The position numbers and the translations under genes were made by a program. A DNA stretch of 64,000 nt. Source: Micromonospora sp. NBC_00421. GTDB taxonomy: Bacteria > Actinomycetota > Actinomycetes > Mycobacteriales > Micromonosporaceae. How positions within the stretch are numbered: position 1 is the stretch's first letter; each line of letters opens with the position of its first letter. Shown piece after piece: positions 34,916 through 42,582 of the stretch. A model generated the notes under the pieces. The model was given only the letters and a program-made list of their open reading frames with translations, was not told the origin of the DNA and searched no databases. The DNA lies in contig NZ_CP107929.1 of NCBI RefSeq assembly GCF_036017915.1, forward strand, positions 1,984,001 to 2,048,000, read 5' to 3'.

Positions 34916-36097
34916 TCACCGGATCACCCGGTCGGGGCGGGGCGCGATGACCCCCAGGAGCGGCAGGGCGATGAGCAGGGTGACCGCGACCAGGAGGCCG
35001 CTGACCCATACCGGACCGAGGTCGCCAGCATCGGCACTGAGGGTCGCTGCGGCAACGACGGGGCCGCCAGCAGCACCGACGTTGAGCGCCGCGGTGGCAT
35101 ACGACCCTCCCATGGTGGGGGCGCCCGCTGCCTCGTAGAGCACCCGGGCGATCAGGGTGGCACCCAACGCGAAGGAGAGCGTGCCCTGCGTGACCGCGAG
35201 GAGGAGAAGGGCCGCAGGCTGGGTAGCCAGGGCCCCCAACGCGATCCAGCCGAGCAGTAGCAACGGACCACCGACTGCGATCACGATCGCGGGATGCCTG
35301 TCGGAGAGTCGTCCCGCGACGGTGACGCCGACGAAGGACCCCGTGCCGAAGAGCACCAGCACGGCCGGAACCCAGAGCTCGCCCAGGCCGGCGGTGTCGG
35401 TCACGATCGGTGCCAGGAAGGTGAACGTGGCGAAGGTGGCGGCGTTGACCAGGGCACCGAGCAGCATGACCAGGAGCAGCCTGGGCATCGTGAGCTGGGC
35501 GATCTCGTCGCGAAGCGACGAGGTCGCCGCAATCCCCGCAGGGGTCCTCCCGGCCCGGGCTGGGATGCCCTTCACGACGCCGAGGGCAGCGGGAACGCAG
35601 AGCAGGGCAATCGCCCAGAAGGTCGAACGCCAGCTGAGCAACGTGCCGAGCAGCGCACCGCCTGGCACTCCCGCGATGGTGGCCACCGTCGTGCCGGAGA
35701 GCAGCACCGCCAGTGCGCGCCCCTTCTGGTCAGGTGCGACGAGCGTGGCCGCCGTGCTCAGTGCCACGGCGAGGAAGCCGGCGTTGGCCAGGGCGGCGAT
35801 CACCCGGGTGACGAGCAGGATCAGGAAACTCGTGGTCAGCGCGCCCACGACGTGGACCACGGCGAACACCAGCACGAAACCCAGCAGGCTGGCCCTGGCG
35901 GGCCACCGGCGCGCAAGCCCCGCCATCAGCGGCGCGCCGACGACCATCCCGACAGCGAACGCCGACGTCAGAAGCCCGGCGGCGCCGACCGACACGTGGA
36001 GGCTGGTGGCGATGTCCGGCACCAGGCCGGCGAGCATGAACTCCGAGGTGCCCATGGCGAAGACCGCCACAGCAAGCAGGTAGAGCGGCAGATGCAT
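34916..36097 (-). CDS. MFS exporter, Cmx/CmlR chloramphenicol-efflux-like
   Basis: A 393-residue major-facilitator drug exporter with about 12 membrane segments. The start MHLPLYLLAVAVFAMGTSEFMLAGLVPD and the following SVGAAGLLTSAFAVGMVVGAPLMA closely match the opening of actinobacterial chloramphenicol exporters (Cmx, CmlR) as I remember them. ATG at 36097 is chosen over 36157 because GGAG lies 6 nt upstream and the protein then begins at the first membrane helix. The actual drug is unproven; the gene is single, with no resistance regulator beside it. The 193-bp gap to 36290 shows no gene. Confidence 0.85.
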   Translation of the reverse strand: MHLPLYLLAVAVFAMGTSEFMLAGLVPDIATSLHVSVGAAGLLTSAFAVGMVVGAPLMAGLARRWPARASLLGFVLVFAVVHVVGALTTSFLILLVTRVIAALANAGFLAVALSTAATLVAPDQKGRALAVLLSGTTVATIAGVPGGALLGTLLSWRSTFWAIALLCVPAALGVVKGIPARAGRTPAGIAATSSLRDEIAQLTMPRLLLVMLLGALVNAATFATFTFLAPIVTDTAGLGELWVPAVLVLFGTGSFVGVTVAGRLSDRHPAIVIAVGGPLLLLGWIALGALATQPAALLLLAVTQGTLSFALGATLIARVLYEAAGAPTMGGSYATAALNVGAAGGPVVAAATLSADAGDLGPVWVSGLLVAVTLLIALPLLGVIAPRPDRVIR

Positions 36098-36290
36098 CGA
36101 GAACTCCGAGGTGAGAGAACGAGAGGGAGACGTCTCGTCACCGCGGCCAGCGCCCATGAGGTGTGCGCAGACCTCCCACGCAGCAGCAGAACTGCGGGGA
36201 GGCGAACTAGGAACTCAGCGGTTCAGGGGGCTGACGGCGTGACCGAAAGCCCCCACCTTGGATGCCTCAGGGCTCGACATGTCACAAACA

Positions 36291-36491
36291 CTACTCAAGC
36301 CGTTGACGTCCGCGACGGGCGGCGTCACAGCGCCCACCGACATCGACCAGTTGCTCCAGTGGGTTTTCCGGGGAGGCCGGTTGGTAGCGTGCGGGGTCGG
36401 CGGTGGCCAACACCTCGACGATCTGCCGATAGGTCTCGATGTCGCCGGGACCTCGGATGACCAACGGGATCTGCCGGTACCGGAACGTCAC
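36291..36491 (-). CDS. Small 66-residue protein paired with the GntR gene
   Basis: GTG at 36491 begins a 66-residue protein, 31 bp after the GntR stop. Codon use (strong third-position GC) and the ordered sequence FRYRQIPLVIRGPGDIETY then QIVEVLATADPARYQPASPE support real coding. The region 5' of the GTG is in frame but overlaps the GntR gene. Function unknown; it is probably co-transcribed with the regulator. Confidence 0.6.
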   Translation of the reverse strand: MTFRYRQIPLVIRGPGDIETYRQIVEVLATADPARYQPASPENPLEQLVDVGGRCDAARRGRQRLE

Positions 36492-36522
36492 CGGCCCGCT
36501 GTGGGGGTGGAGACGCGCCGGC

Positions 36523-36759
36523 CTACGAGTCCTGCTCGGAGGTGTCGGCGACGAAGACCCCGATGCCCATGCGGCCGACCAGTTCGCCAAGCTCGATCAT
36601 GGAGTCCAGCGCTCGCCGTACCGTCATGTGACTGGTTTCGTACTCGGCGGCGAGCAGGCGGGTGGCGGGAAGCTTGCTTCCCGGCGGGTAGATGCCGGCC
36701 CGGATCTTCGCGCGGAGATCATCTCTGATCTGACGCCAGAGCGGCTGGGCGTACGGCAT
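36523..36759 (-). CDS. GntR-family mini-regulator (DNA-binding domain only)
   Basis: 78 residues forming a GntR winged helix-turn-helix: LWRQIRDDLRAKIRAGIYPPGSKLP, then SHMTVRRALDSMIELGELVGRMG and the wing GVFVAD. No effector-binding domain follows; full GntR proteins have 150 or more further residues. Similar short forms (KorSA-like) act alone or with a small partner. It is transcribed away from the 36873-38049 genes, and direct repeats between them may be its operator. ATG at 36759. Confidence 0.85.
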   Translation of the reverse strand: MPYAQPLWRQIRDDLRAKIRAGIYPPGSKLPATRLLAAEYETSHMTVRRALDSMIELGELVGRMGIGVFVADTSEQDS

Positions 36760-36790
36760 GCGGTCAGCAAATCAGCCGACGAGGTCCAAA

Positions 36791-36829
36791 AGTAAAGCAT
36801 CCCCATCCTATCTTTACAGGCTTTACAGG
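36791..36829. promoter_or_regulatory. Candidate GntR operator between divergent genes
   Basis: CTTTACAGG is repeated in tandem at 36812-36820 and 36821-36829, and an inverted half GTAAAG lies at 36792-36797. The patch is AT-richer than its surroundings and lies 32-70 bp upstream of the GntR start, so autoregulation is likely. Confidence 0.5.
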
Positions 36830-36872
36830 TCTGTTAGCCTTCGGCCAGAGAGCCGGACGGAAGGGGAGGGTC

Positions 36873-37172
36873 ATGGGTCGGCGGTGGAAGTGGTTCTTGA
36901 GGGTGGGGCGGGCGGCTGTTGACCTGGTGGGGAGGGTCGTGCCGGAGGGGGTTGGGTCGGGGTGTTCGCGGTCGTCGGGTGGGCTGGTGGGCGTACCCGA
37001 TGGGTCTGCGGCCCGGTGGTGTGGCGGTGTGGTGCGGTCCGGGCGGGGCGTGCGGCGGGTGGGGGTGACGCGGAACCAGCGGGCGGGGCGTTACGCGCTG
37101 CTGCTGCCGTCGGGTGGGTGCCGTGGGCGGCGGGGGAGCGGGTCGGGCGAGGGGCGGCGGGCCGATGGTTGA
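36873..37172 (+). CDS. Small basic protein upstream of the DUF5753 regulator
   Basis: 99 residues, rich in Gly and Arg, with no known domain (MGRRWKWFLRVGRAAVDLVG at the start; RNQRAGRYALLLPSGG later). GGGGAGGG lies just before the ATG. Its stop overlaps the next start by 8 bp (ATG at 37165 within it), which supports real translation. Similar genes beside DUF5753 regulators seem common in this group, but no function can be given. The odds that it is only an open frame in GC-rich DNA are not negligible. Confidence 0.5.
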   Translation: MGRRWKWFLRVGRAAVDLVGRVVPEGVGSGCSRSSGGLVGVPDGSAARWCGGVVRSGRGVRRVGVTRNQRAGRYALLLPSGGCRGRRGSGSGEGRRADG

Positions 37173-38049
37173 CGGCGGGTCGTCGGTGCCGCGTCGGCAC
37201 CTCGGGCGGGTGCTGGGGCAGTTGCGGGTCGAGGCGGGGATGACGGTGGACGGCGCGGCGGAGGCGTTGCAGTTCAGCCGGCGGAAGTTGTGGCAGATCG
37301 AGGCGGGCCGGTCCGCCGTGAGCCGTAGTGACGTGCGGGTGATGTGCGGGCGTTACGCCGCGCGGCCCGAGTTGACCGGCGTGTTGGTCGCCCTGGCCGG
37401 GGAGACGCGGGCGAGGGGTTGGTGGCATGCCTATGGGGATCCGCTGCCCCGCTGGTGCGAGCCGTACGTCAGCCTGGCCGGCGACGCCTGTCGGCTTCGC
37501 GAGCACGCCGACGGGATGATTCCCGTGCTGTTGCAGACCCGCGACTATGCGACGGCCGTGTGTCGGCAACGGCCGGATCTCACGGTGGGGGACCGGGACC
37601 GCCTGGTCGAGGTGCGGTTGCGGCGGCAGGGTGTGTTGCGGCGGCGGCTGCCGGCGGCACCCCGGTTGGAGGTGGTGCTCGCTGAGGGCGTGCTGCTGCG
37701 TGCCGTCAGCGACCCGGCGGTGATGGTCGCGCAGTTGCGGCACCTGGTCGAGGCGAGCCGGTTGCCGCAGGTGTCGCTGCGGGTGGTGCCGCTCGCCGTC
37801 GGGGTGCACCGGGCCCTTCTCGCGGGCCCGTTCCTGCTGCTCGACTTTCCGCCGGTCAACCGGGTCGAACCGGACCCGCCGGTGGTCTACCGGGAGTTGT
37901 TGACCGGGGCGCTGTATCTCGACCGGGTGTCGGAGGTGGCCGCGTATGAGGAGGCCTGGGCCGGTCTGGACGCGGTGGCCCTGGACCACGACGAGTCCCG
38001 CCGGCTGATCGAGAAGATCAGCGCCGAGGTCCACCAACCGGATGTCTGA
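37165..38049 (+). CDS. XRE HTH regulator with DUF5753 domain
   Basis: 294 residues. An XRE helix-turn-helix (about 8-65, LGRVLGQLRVEAGMTVDGAAEALQFSRRKLWQIEAGRSAVS) is followed by the ~180-residue DUF5753 domain (WHAYGDPLPRWCEPYVSLAGDACRLR ... PVLLQTRDYATAV ... VYRELLTGALYLDRVSEVAAY). This is the Scr1/BldB-associated regulator type of actinomycetes, often next to a DUF397 gene; none is seen here. A PP2C-like gene follows after 54 bp. ATG at 37165. Confidence 0.85.
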   Translation: MVDGGSSVPRRHLGRVLGQLRVEAGMTVDGAAEALQFSRRKLWQIEAGRSAVSRSDVRVMCGRYAARPELTGVLVALAGETRARGWWHAYGDPLPRWCEPYVSLAGDACRLREHADGMIPVLLQTRDYATAVCRQRPDLTVGDRDRLVEVRLRRQGVLRRRLPAAPRLEVVLAEGVLLRAVSDPAVMVAQLRHLVEASRLPQVSLRVVPLAVGVHRALLAGPFLLLDFPPVNRVEPDPPVVYRELLTGALYLDRVSEVAAYEEAWAGLDAVALDHDESRRLIEKISAEVHQPDV

Positions 38050-38103
38050 CCGCCCGCAGGCCCGTCGCCGTACCGGCATCGATACCGATCGTAGGATTGT
38101 CAG

Positions 38104-38883
38104 ATGGTGCGGGTGGCTGTGGCGACCGATGCGGGGCATCCCGGCCGGGCCAACGAGGATTTCGCCGGTGCCGTCGCCGCCGGTCTGGTGCTCGTCGACG
38201 GTGCCGGTGGCATCGCCGACGCCGCCCAGGTCTGCCACCACGGCGTGGCCTGGTACGCCACCCGTCTCGGTGGTGCCCTGCTGGGCGCTCTGTCCCTGGG
38301 GCGGAGCCTGCGCGACGTGCTGGCCGAGGGCATCGAGCGGATCACCGACGAGCACCGCGACACCTGCGACGTCGCCCACCCGATCAGTCCGTACGCCGCG
38401 GTGGCGATGCTCCGGTTCGCCGGCGGGCGCGTCGAGCATCTGGTCCTCGGTGACGCGGTGGCGGTCCTCGGCCGGGTGGGCGGCGAGCCGTTCGTGGCCC
38501 ACGATCCGCGTGAGGTGGTGATCGCCCGCTCCTTCGAGCGGCGGTTGCGGGGCGTACCCCCGGGCAGTGACAGGTACCGGCGGCTGCTGGGCGAGTTGCG
38601 GGCGCACCGGAACAGCCCGGGCGGCTTCTGGGTGGCCAAGGACGACCCCCGGGTGGTGGACGAGGCGGTCACCGGCAGCTGCCCGGCCGCCGAGGTGACC
38701 GTGGCGGCACTGCTCAGCAACGGCGCGAGCAGGCTGGTGGACACCCTCGGGCTGACCGACTGGGCGGGACTGCTGGACCTGCTGGCGTCCGCCGGCCCCG
38801 ACGAGGTCATCCGCCGGGTCAGGCAGGCCGAGGCGCGCGACGGCATCGCCGCCGACGACGCGACGGTCATCTGCCGCAGCTGA
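38104..38883 (+). CDS. PP2C-like protein phosphatase family protein
   Basis: 259 residues. Motifs of the PP2C (PPM) fold are present: GHPGRANEDF near the N-terminus, VLVDGAGG for the metal-binding Asp, LLSNGASRLVD, and a final DDATVICRS. Some metal-site residues differ from canonical (VDGAGG in place of the usual DGMGG, SNGASR in place of SDG), so activity is uncertain. It may reverse Ser/Thr phosphorylation or serve as a binding protein. It follows the DUF5753 gene by 54 bp. Confidence 0.75.
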   Translation: MVRVAVATDAGHPGRANEDFAGAVAAGLVLVDGAGGIADAAQVCHHGVAWYATRLGGALLGALSLGRSLRDVLAEGIERITDEHRDTCDVAHPISPYAAVAMLRFAGGRVEHLVLGDAVAVLGRVGGEPFVAHDPREVVIARSFERRLRGVPPGSDRYRRLLGELRAHRNSPGGFWVAKDDPRVVDEAVTGSCPAAEVTVAALLSNGASRLVDTLGLTDWAGLLDLLASAGPDEVIRRVRQAEARDGIAADDATVICRS

Positions 38884-39000
38884 GTCAGCCCCACGGCGGC
38901 AGGTGCCGGCGGGGGAAGCCTGGTGGTGCTGTCGACCGCGACCGTGTTAGGCCCCGCCGCCCACCGGTTGCCGGCCGGGCGGCAGGGCCTCGGCCCGGGG

Positions 39001-39735
39001 CTAGCGCAGATGCCTGGCGAAGAACCTGGCCGCGTCCTCCCCGGCGAACTGCGGGACACCGGTGTGCCCGCCCATGTTGGCGTGCAGCGTCTTCTCCCGG
39101 GAGCCGAAGGCGTCGAAGAGGTCCAGGGCCGCCTTCCGGTCGTTCCCCTCGTCATCCCACTGCAGCAGGACGTGCAGCGGGATGGTGACCCGTCGGGCTT
39201 CCTCGAACATGGTGCGGGGCACGAGGCTCCCGGCGAAGAGGCCGGCGGCCACGATGCGCGGCTCGACCACCGCGAGCCGGATGCCGACGGAGATCACTCC
39301 CCCCGAGTATCCGACCGGGCTGCCGATCCCGGGCAGTGACAGGAGGGCGTCCAGGGCGGCCCGCCACTCCGGGACGGCCCTGTCGACGAGCGGGAGGACG
39401 AGGGCGTCGACGATCTCGTCGCTGACCGGCTCCCCGGCCTCCACAGCCCGGCGCAGGTCGGCGCGGGCCCGCTCGGCGGCGGCCCACCGGGGCCGTTCAC
39501 CGCTGCCGGGAAGCTCGATGGTGGCCGCGGCGAAGCCGTCCGCTACGGCGTGCCGGGCCCGCGCCACCAGACGGGGGTGCATCCTGCGCAGTCCGAGCGG
39601 GGGGTGGCCGAGCAGGATCAGCGGGGCGGGTACGGATGCGGATGCGGGCGTCCACAGGATGCCGGGGATCTCGCCGAGGGTGAACTCGCGCTCGAGGACG
39701 CCGTCGTCGAGGCGTTGCTCAGCAGTGAATCGCAT
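39001..39735 (-). CDS. Alpha/beta hydrolase, dienelactone-hydrolase-like
   Basis: 244 residues, cytoplasmic. Nucleophile elbow GYSGG, an acid in LLQWDDEGNDR and a His in MGGHTGVP give a complete alpha/beta-hydrolase triad. The product type recalls the small hydrolases annotated as dienelactone hydrolase family; the substrate is unknown. Start ATG at 39735; it is divergent from the DinB gene, with a 220-bp gap that shows no other gene. Confidence 0.78.
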   Translation of the reverse strand: MRFTAEQRLDDGVLEREFTLGEIPGILWTPASASVPAPLILLGHPPLGLRRMHPRLVARARHAVADGFAAATIELPGSGERPRWAAAERARADLRRAVEAGEPVSDEIVDALVLPLVDRAVPEWRAALDALLSLPGIGSPVGYSGGVISVGIRLAVVEPRIVAAGLFAGSLVPRTMFEEARRVTIPLHVLLQWDDEGNDRKAALDLFDAFGSREKTLHANMGGHTGVPQFAGEDAARFFARHLR

Positions 39736-39955
39736 GGTCGTGCCTTTCGGGAGTGCTCGTGGAACGGCGCTCCCGGACGACCTACCGCCCGACCGTGACC
39801 CCGGAGGGGAGCACCCATGTCGACATGTTCACGGGTACCACCTCCTCGGTCTCTCGCACGGCCTCCGGAAAGCTAGCAGCGGCCGGGGTGGTCCGCCAGC
39901 CGTTTTCTCCGCACCGGCTCCGCGGCCCGCCCGGGATGTCTGCGATGCTTCTCCC

Positions 39956-40453
39956 ATGCCTGCCTTTCCGCCCACCTTCGCCGAACAGGTCGTCGCCCAA
40001 CCAGCCCAGGCCCAGTTCGAGGCGTTCCTCGACGAGCACCGCGACGCGCTCAACGGCTGCCTGGACGGGCTGACGGAGGAACAGGCACGTCGTTCGCTGG
40101 TGGCCTCCCAGACCACGCTGCTGGGCCTGGTGAAGCACGTGACCTTCGTGGAGAGGGTCTGGTTCGACGAGGCCGTCACCTGCCGCTCGCGCGCCGAGCT
40201 CGGCCTCCCGGAGCGGTCGGAGGACTCGTTCGTCCTCGACGACCACGACACGATCGCCACCGTCCGGCAGGCCCACCGTGAGGCCTGCGCGGCAGCACGC
40301 CGGGCGACGGCGTCGTTGGGCCTCGACGACATCCTGCGCGGGAACCGGCGGGGTCCGCTTCCGCTGCGGTGGGTGTACCTCCACGTGCTACGTGAGCTCG
40401 CCCAGCACTGCGGGCACGCAGACATCCTGCGCGAGCAGCTCCTCCACGGGTAG
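39956..40453 (+). CDS. DinB / DUF664-family protein
   Basis: 165 residues, four-helix-bundle DinB-like protein. The metal-site pattern is visible: a His in LGLVKHVTFVERVWF and the pair in HVLRELAQHCGHADILREQL. The family is often described as a thiol- or metal-dependent transferase or as a stress protein; the reaction is unknown. The ATG at 39956 gives the usual family length. It ends just before the IS3 remnant. Confidence 0.82.
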   Translation: MPAFPPTFAEQVVAQPAQAQFEAFLDEHRDALNGCLDGLTEEQARRSLVASQTTLLGLVKHVTFVERVWFDEAVTCRSRAELGLPERSEDSFVLDDHDTIATVRQAHREACAAARRATASLGLDDILRGNRRGPLPLRWVYLHVLRELAQHCGHADILREQLLHG

Positions 40454-40483
40454 CACGCCGCCTGGCCCGGAGATCTGGCCGCT

Positions 40484-40928
40484 GTGGCCAAGCCCTACCC
40501 CCGTGAGTTCCGCGATGACGTCGTGCGGGTGGCCCGTGACCGTGACCCGGGCGTGACCGTCGAGCAGATCGCGAAGGACTTCGGAGTCCACCCGATGACG
40601 CTGTTCAAGTGGCTGCGCCAGGCTGACGTTGACGCGGGAGTCAAGCCGGGTGTCAGTGGCGGCGAGTCAGCCGAGCTGCGCGAGGCCCGCAAGCGGATCA
40701 AGCTCCTCGAACAGGAGTACGAGGTCCTGCGTCGGGCCGCGGCCTATCTGTCGCAGGCGAACCTGCCGGAAAAGGCTCTACCCGCTCGTGAGCGAGCTGG
40801 CCGCCGACGGGATCCCCGTCGCGGTGACGTGCCGGGTGTTGAAGATCGCTCGCCAGCCTTATTGCCGGTGGCTCGCTCGGCCGGTGGGTGACGCCGAACT
40901 CGTTACCGCTTACCGCGCGAACGCTCTG
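40484..40928 (+). pseudogene. Truncated IS3-family transposase (orfA and orfB 5' end)
   Basis: orfA begins GTG 40484 with a helix-turn-helix (EQIAKDFGVHPMTLFKWLRQA) and a leucine-zipper-like stretch (ELREARKRIKLLEQEYEVLRRA). The second frame then carries LYPLVSELAADGIPVAVTCRVLK through RANAL, typical of the orfB start, and breaks off at about 40928 before any DDE catalytic motif. The change of frame occurs near 40770, at GGAAAAGG. No terminal inverted repeats were recognised. The element is immobile. Confidence 0.75.
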
Positions 40929-40967
40929 GTGGTCGGCGCGGGCGGATCGTCCCGTATCGCACGGTGG

Positions 40968-41408
40968 TCAGCGGCGGCCGGCGGCCAAGGCGACGAGGTA
41001 CTGTCCGCCGCCGGCGTCGACGCTCGCGGTCACCGGTAGTCCGGGCACCAGTCGAGAGAACCGGTCGACCAGCCAGTCGGCCGCCTCCTGGGCGTCCTTC
41101 CTGCTCGGGCAGCGGGCGACCAGTTCCCGGCCGCCCTTGCGTTCGAGCCGTTCGGCGACGGCGATCAGCGGCGCGGGCTCCACCACGTGCAGGCGGTCCG
41201 GCCAGGCGATGACCACCTTGACCGCGCCCTTGCGGGTGTTGCAGGCGCGGTGCGCGAGTCGCTCGACGACCTTGGCCTTCCGGTCGGCGGTACGGCTGTC
41301 GACGCTGGGGCCCCGGGGGTCGTTGACCGACCTGTCGGCGTCGACCGGCTCGTCGCACACCCAGCATCGCCAGTTGTCACGCCGCGCGACGTCGTCGAGA
41401 AGACTCAT
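40968..41408 (-). CDS. HNH-like zinc-binding protein, unknown function
   Basis: 146 residues. An N-terminal Cys-x2-Cys (WRCWVCDEPVDADRS) and a distal HRACNTRKGA form a likely zinc-binding HNH-type core, though the catalytic His-Asn-His order is not clear. The C-terminal part (LERKGGRELVARCPSRKDAQ) is ordinary alpha/beta. Such proteins may be nucleases or just zinc-binding proteins. The ATG at 41408 has only a weak ribosome site. It is transcribed toward the IS remnant. Confidence 0.6.
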   Translation of the reverse strand: MSLLDDVARRDNWRCWVCDEPVDADRSVNDPRGPSVDSRTADRKAKVVERLAHRACNTRKGAVKVVIAWPDRLHVVEPAPLIAVAERLERKGGRELVARCPSRKDAQEAADWLVDRFSRLVPGLPVTASVDAGGGQYLVALAAGRR

Positions 41409-41417
41409 CCCTGAAAC

Positions 41418-42374
41418 CTAGCCGGTCGGTCCGTCGCGCGACGACGGCCCCGCCTTGGCTGACCCCCAGGGGGCACCGAGCCGCAGTGAGCCGAGTCGAG
41501 CCGAACAGATACGGTTGCTGGAGCGGTTGCCGATACCCACAACCGCCAACCGCTCCGGCGGCACCCGGGCCCGGGAATTGACCGTGCCCACCGGAACACC
41601 GAGACGATCGGTCACCGTGTTGGGCGAGTCGCCGTGCGACCCGGCCACCGCCACCAGCTGCCGCTCGTCGGCCAGCCGGTCGGGGACCTGCGCCGGGTGC
41701 ACCACGGGGATGCCAGCGGCACGCGCCGCTCGAACCTCCAGCACGTTGGGCTCGCTCGCCGGGCTCGGACTGCCCATCCTGATGCTGGACATGGCGACCG
41801 CTGCCTTGATCCGCGCGTCGGGGAACGCGGTGAGCAGCGCGTTGGTGGTCATGCCGCCCATGGAGTAGCCGGACACGCCGATGTTGGCCGTGTCGATGTG
41901 GCCGGCCAACGGGTCGGTGCCGGTGTTCAGGGCGAGTGTCCGGGTGATGGCTTCGGAGACGTCCCGGGGCAGCTCGCCGTTGTAGGTGTCACCGACGCTG
42001 GCCTTGGTGAAGACGGGGGCCGGGACGATGAGGCCGGCTGCGGCCATCGGTCGGATGTGTGCCAGGGCGCCCTGTGGGCTGGCGCCACTGCCGTGGGTGT
42101 ACTGGCAGACGGGGAAGACGCCCGGGGCGACCGGTGCGTTGGTGGTGGGGCCGCTGCCGGACGGACCGGTGGAGGGGTAGTACACGAAGGTGGTCACCTG
42201 ACGGTTGCCGCGCGTCCAGTTGTACTGGCGTACGCCCACCGCGAACGGGGTGGCCGGTGCGGTCCGTAGCGGGCCGATGGTGTCGGCCTGTGCCTGCCAG
42301 GGGCCGAGCAGGGGTGCCGCGCCCATGCTTGCCGCGCCGGCAGCGCTCAGCCGCAGAAAGTTCGGTCTTCGCAT
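41418..42374 (-). CDS. Secreted alpha/beta hydrolase with an odd C-terminus
   Basis: 318 residues. ATG at 42374 has GGAG 8 nt upstream; the longer start adds a poor N-terminus. A signal peptide (1-30, ending QAQA) is followed by a PET-hydrolase/chlorophyllase-like fold with THGSG (oxyanion) and nucleophile Ser171 in GYSMGGM. From about residue 222 the text no longer looks like the family: no acid or His is recognisable, and DRLGVPVGTVNSRA (257-270) is reminiscent of a sigma-factor region 4 helix-turn-helix. The 3' end may be a rearrangement product, close to the IS remnant. Confidence 0.55.
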   Translation of the reverse strand: MRRPNFLRLSAAGAASMGAAPLLGPWQAQADTIGPLRTAPATPFAVGVRQYNWTRGNRQVTTFVYYPSTGPSGSGPTTNAPVAPGVFPVCQYTHGSGASPQGALAHIRPMAAAGLIVPAPVFTKASVGDTYNGELPRDVSEAITRTLALNTGTDPLAGHIDTANIGVSGYSMGGMTTNALLTAFPDARIKAAVAMSSIRMGSPSPASEPNVLEVRAARAAGIPVVHPAQVPDRLADERQLVAVAGSHGDSPNTVTDRLGVPVGTVNSRARVPPERLAVVGIGNRSSNRICSARLGSLRLGAPWGSAKAGPSSRDGPTG

Positions 42375-42490
42375 GAGTGTCACTCCAGTCCTGTGAGAAG
42401 TCGTCACTGTGGGATCGGCGTACCCGGGCGGGCCGGCGTGCCGGGAAGCTGATGCCGACGCGGAAGGCGGTGGGACGCCGCTGCCGGGCT

Positions 42491-42527
42491 GCCGCCACGT
42501 CCGGCCCGTGGGCGCGGACGTGGCGGC
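42491..42527 (-). terminator. Terminator of the CE1/SGNH operon
   Basis: A 12-bp perfect stem (42491-42502 with 42516-42527) with a 13-nt loop lies 56 bp past the stop of the CE1-like gene. Confidence 0.6.
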
Positions 42528-42582
42528 GTGGGCCAGCGTCCCGAATCGTCGTCGCGGCGGGTTTGCCGGCCCTGCCTCGATC

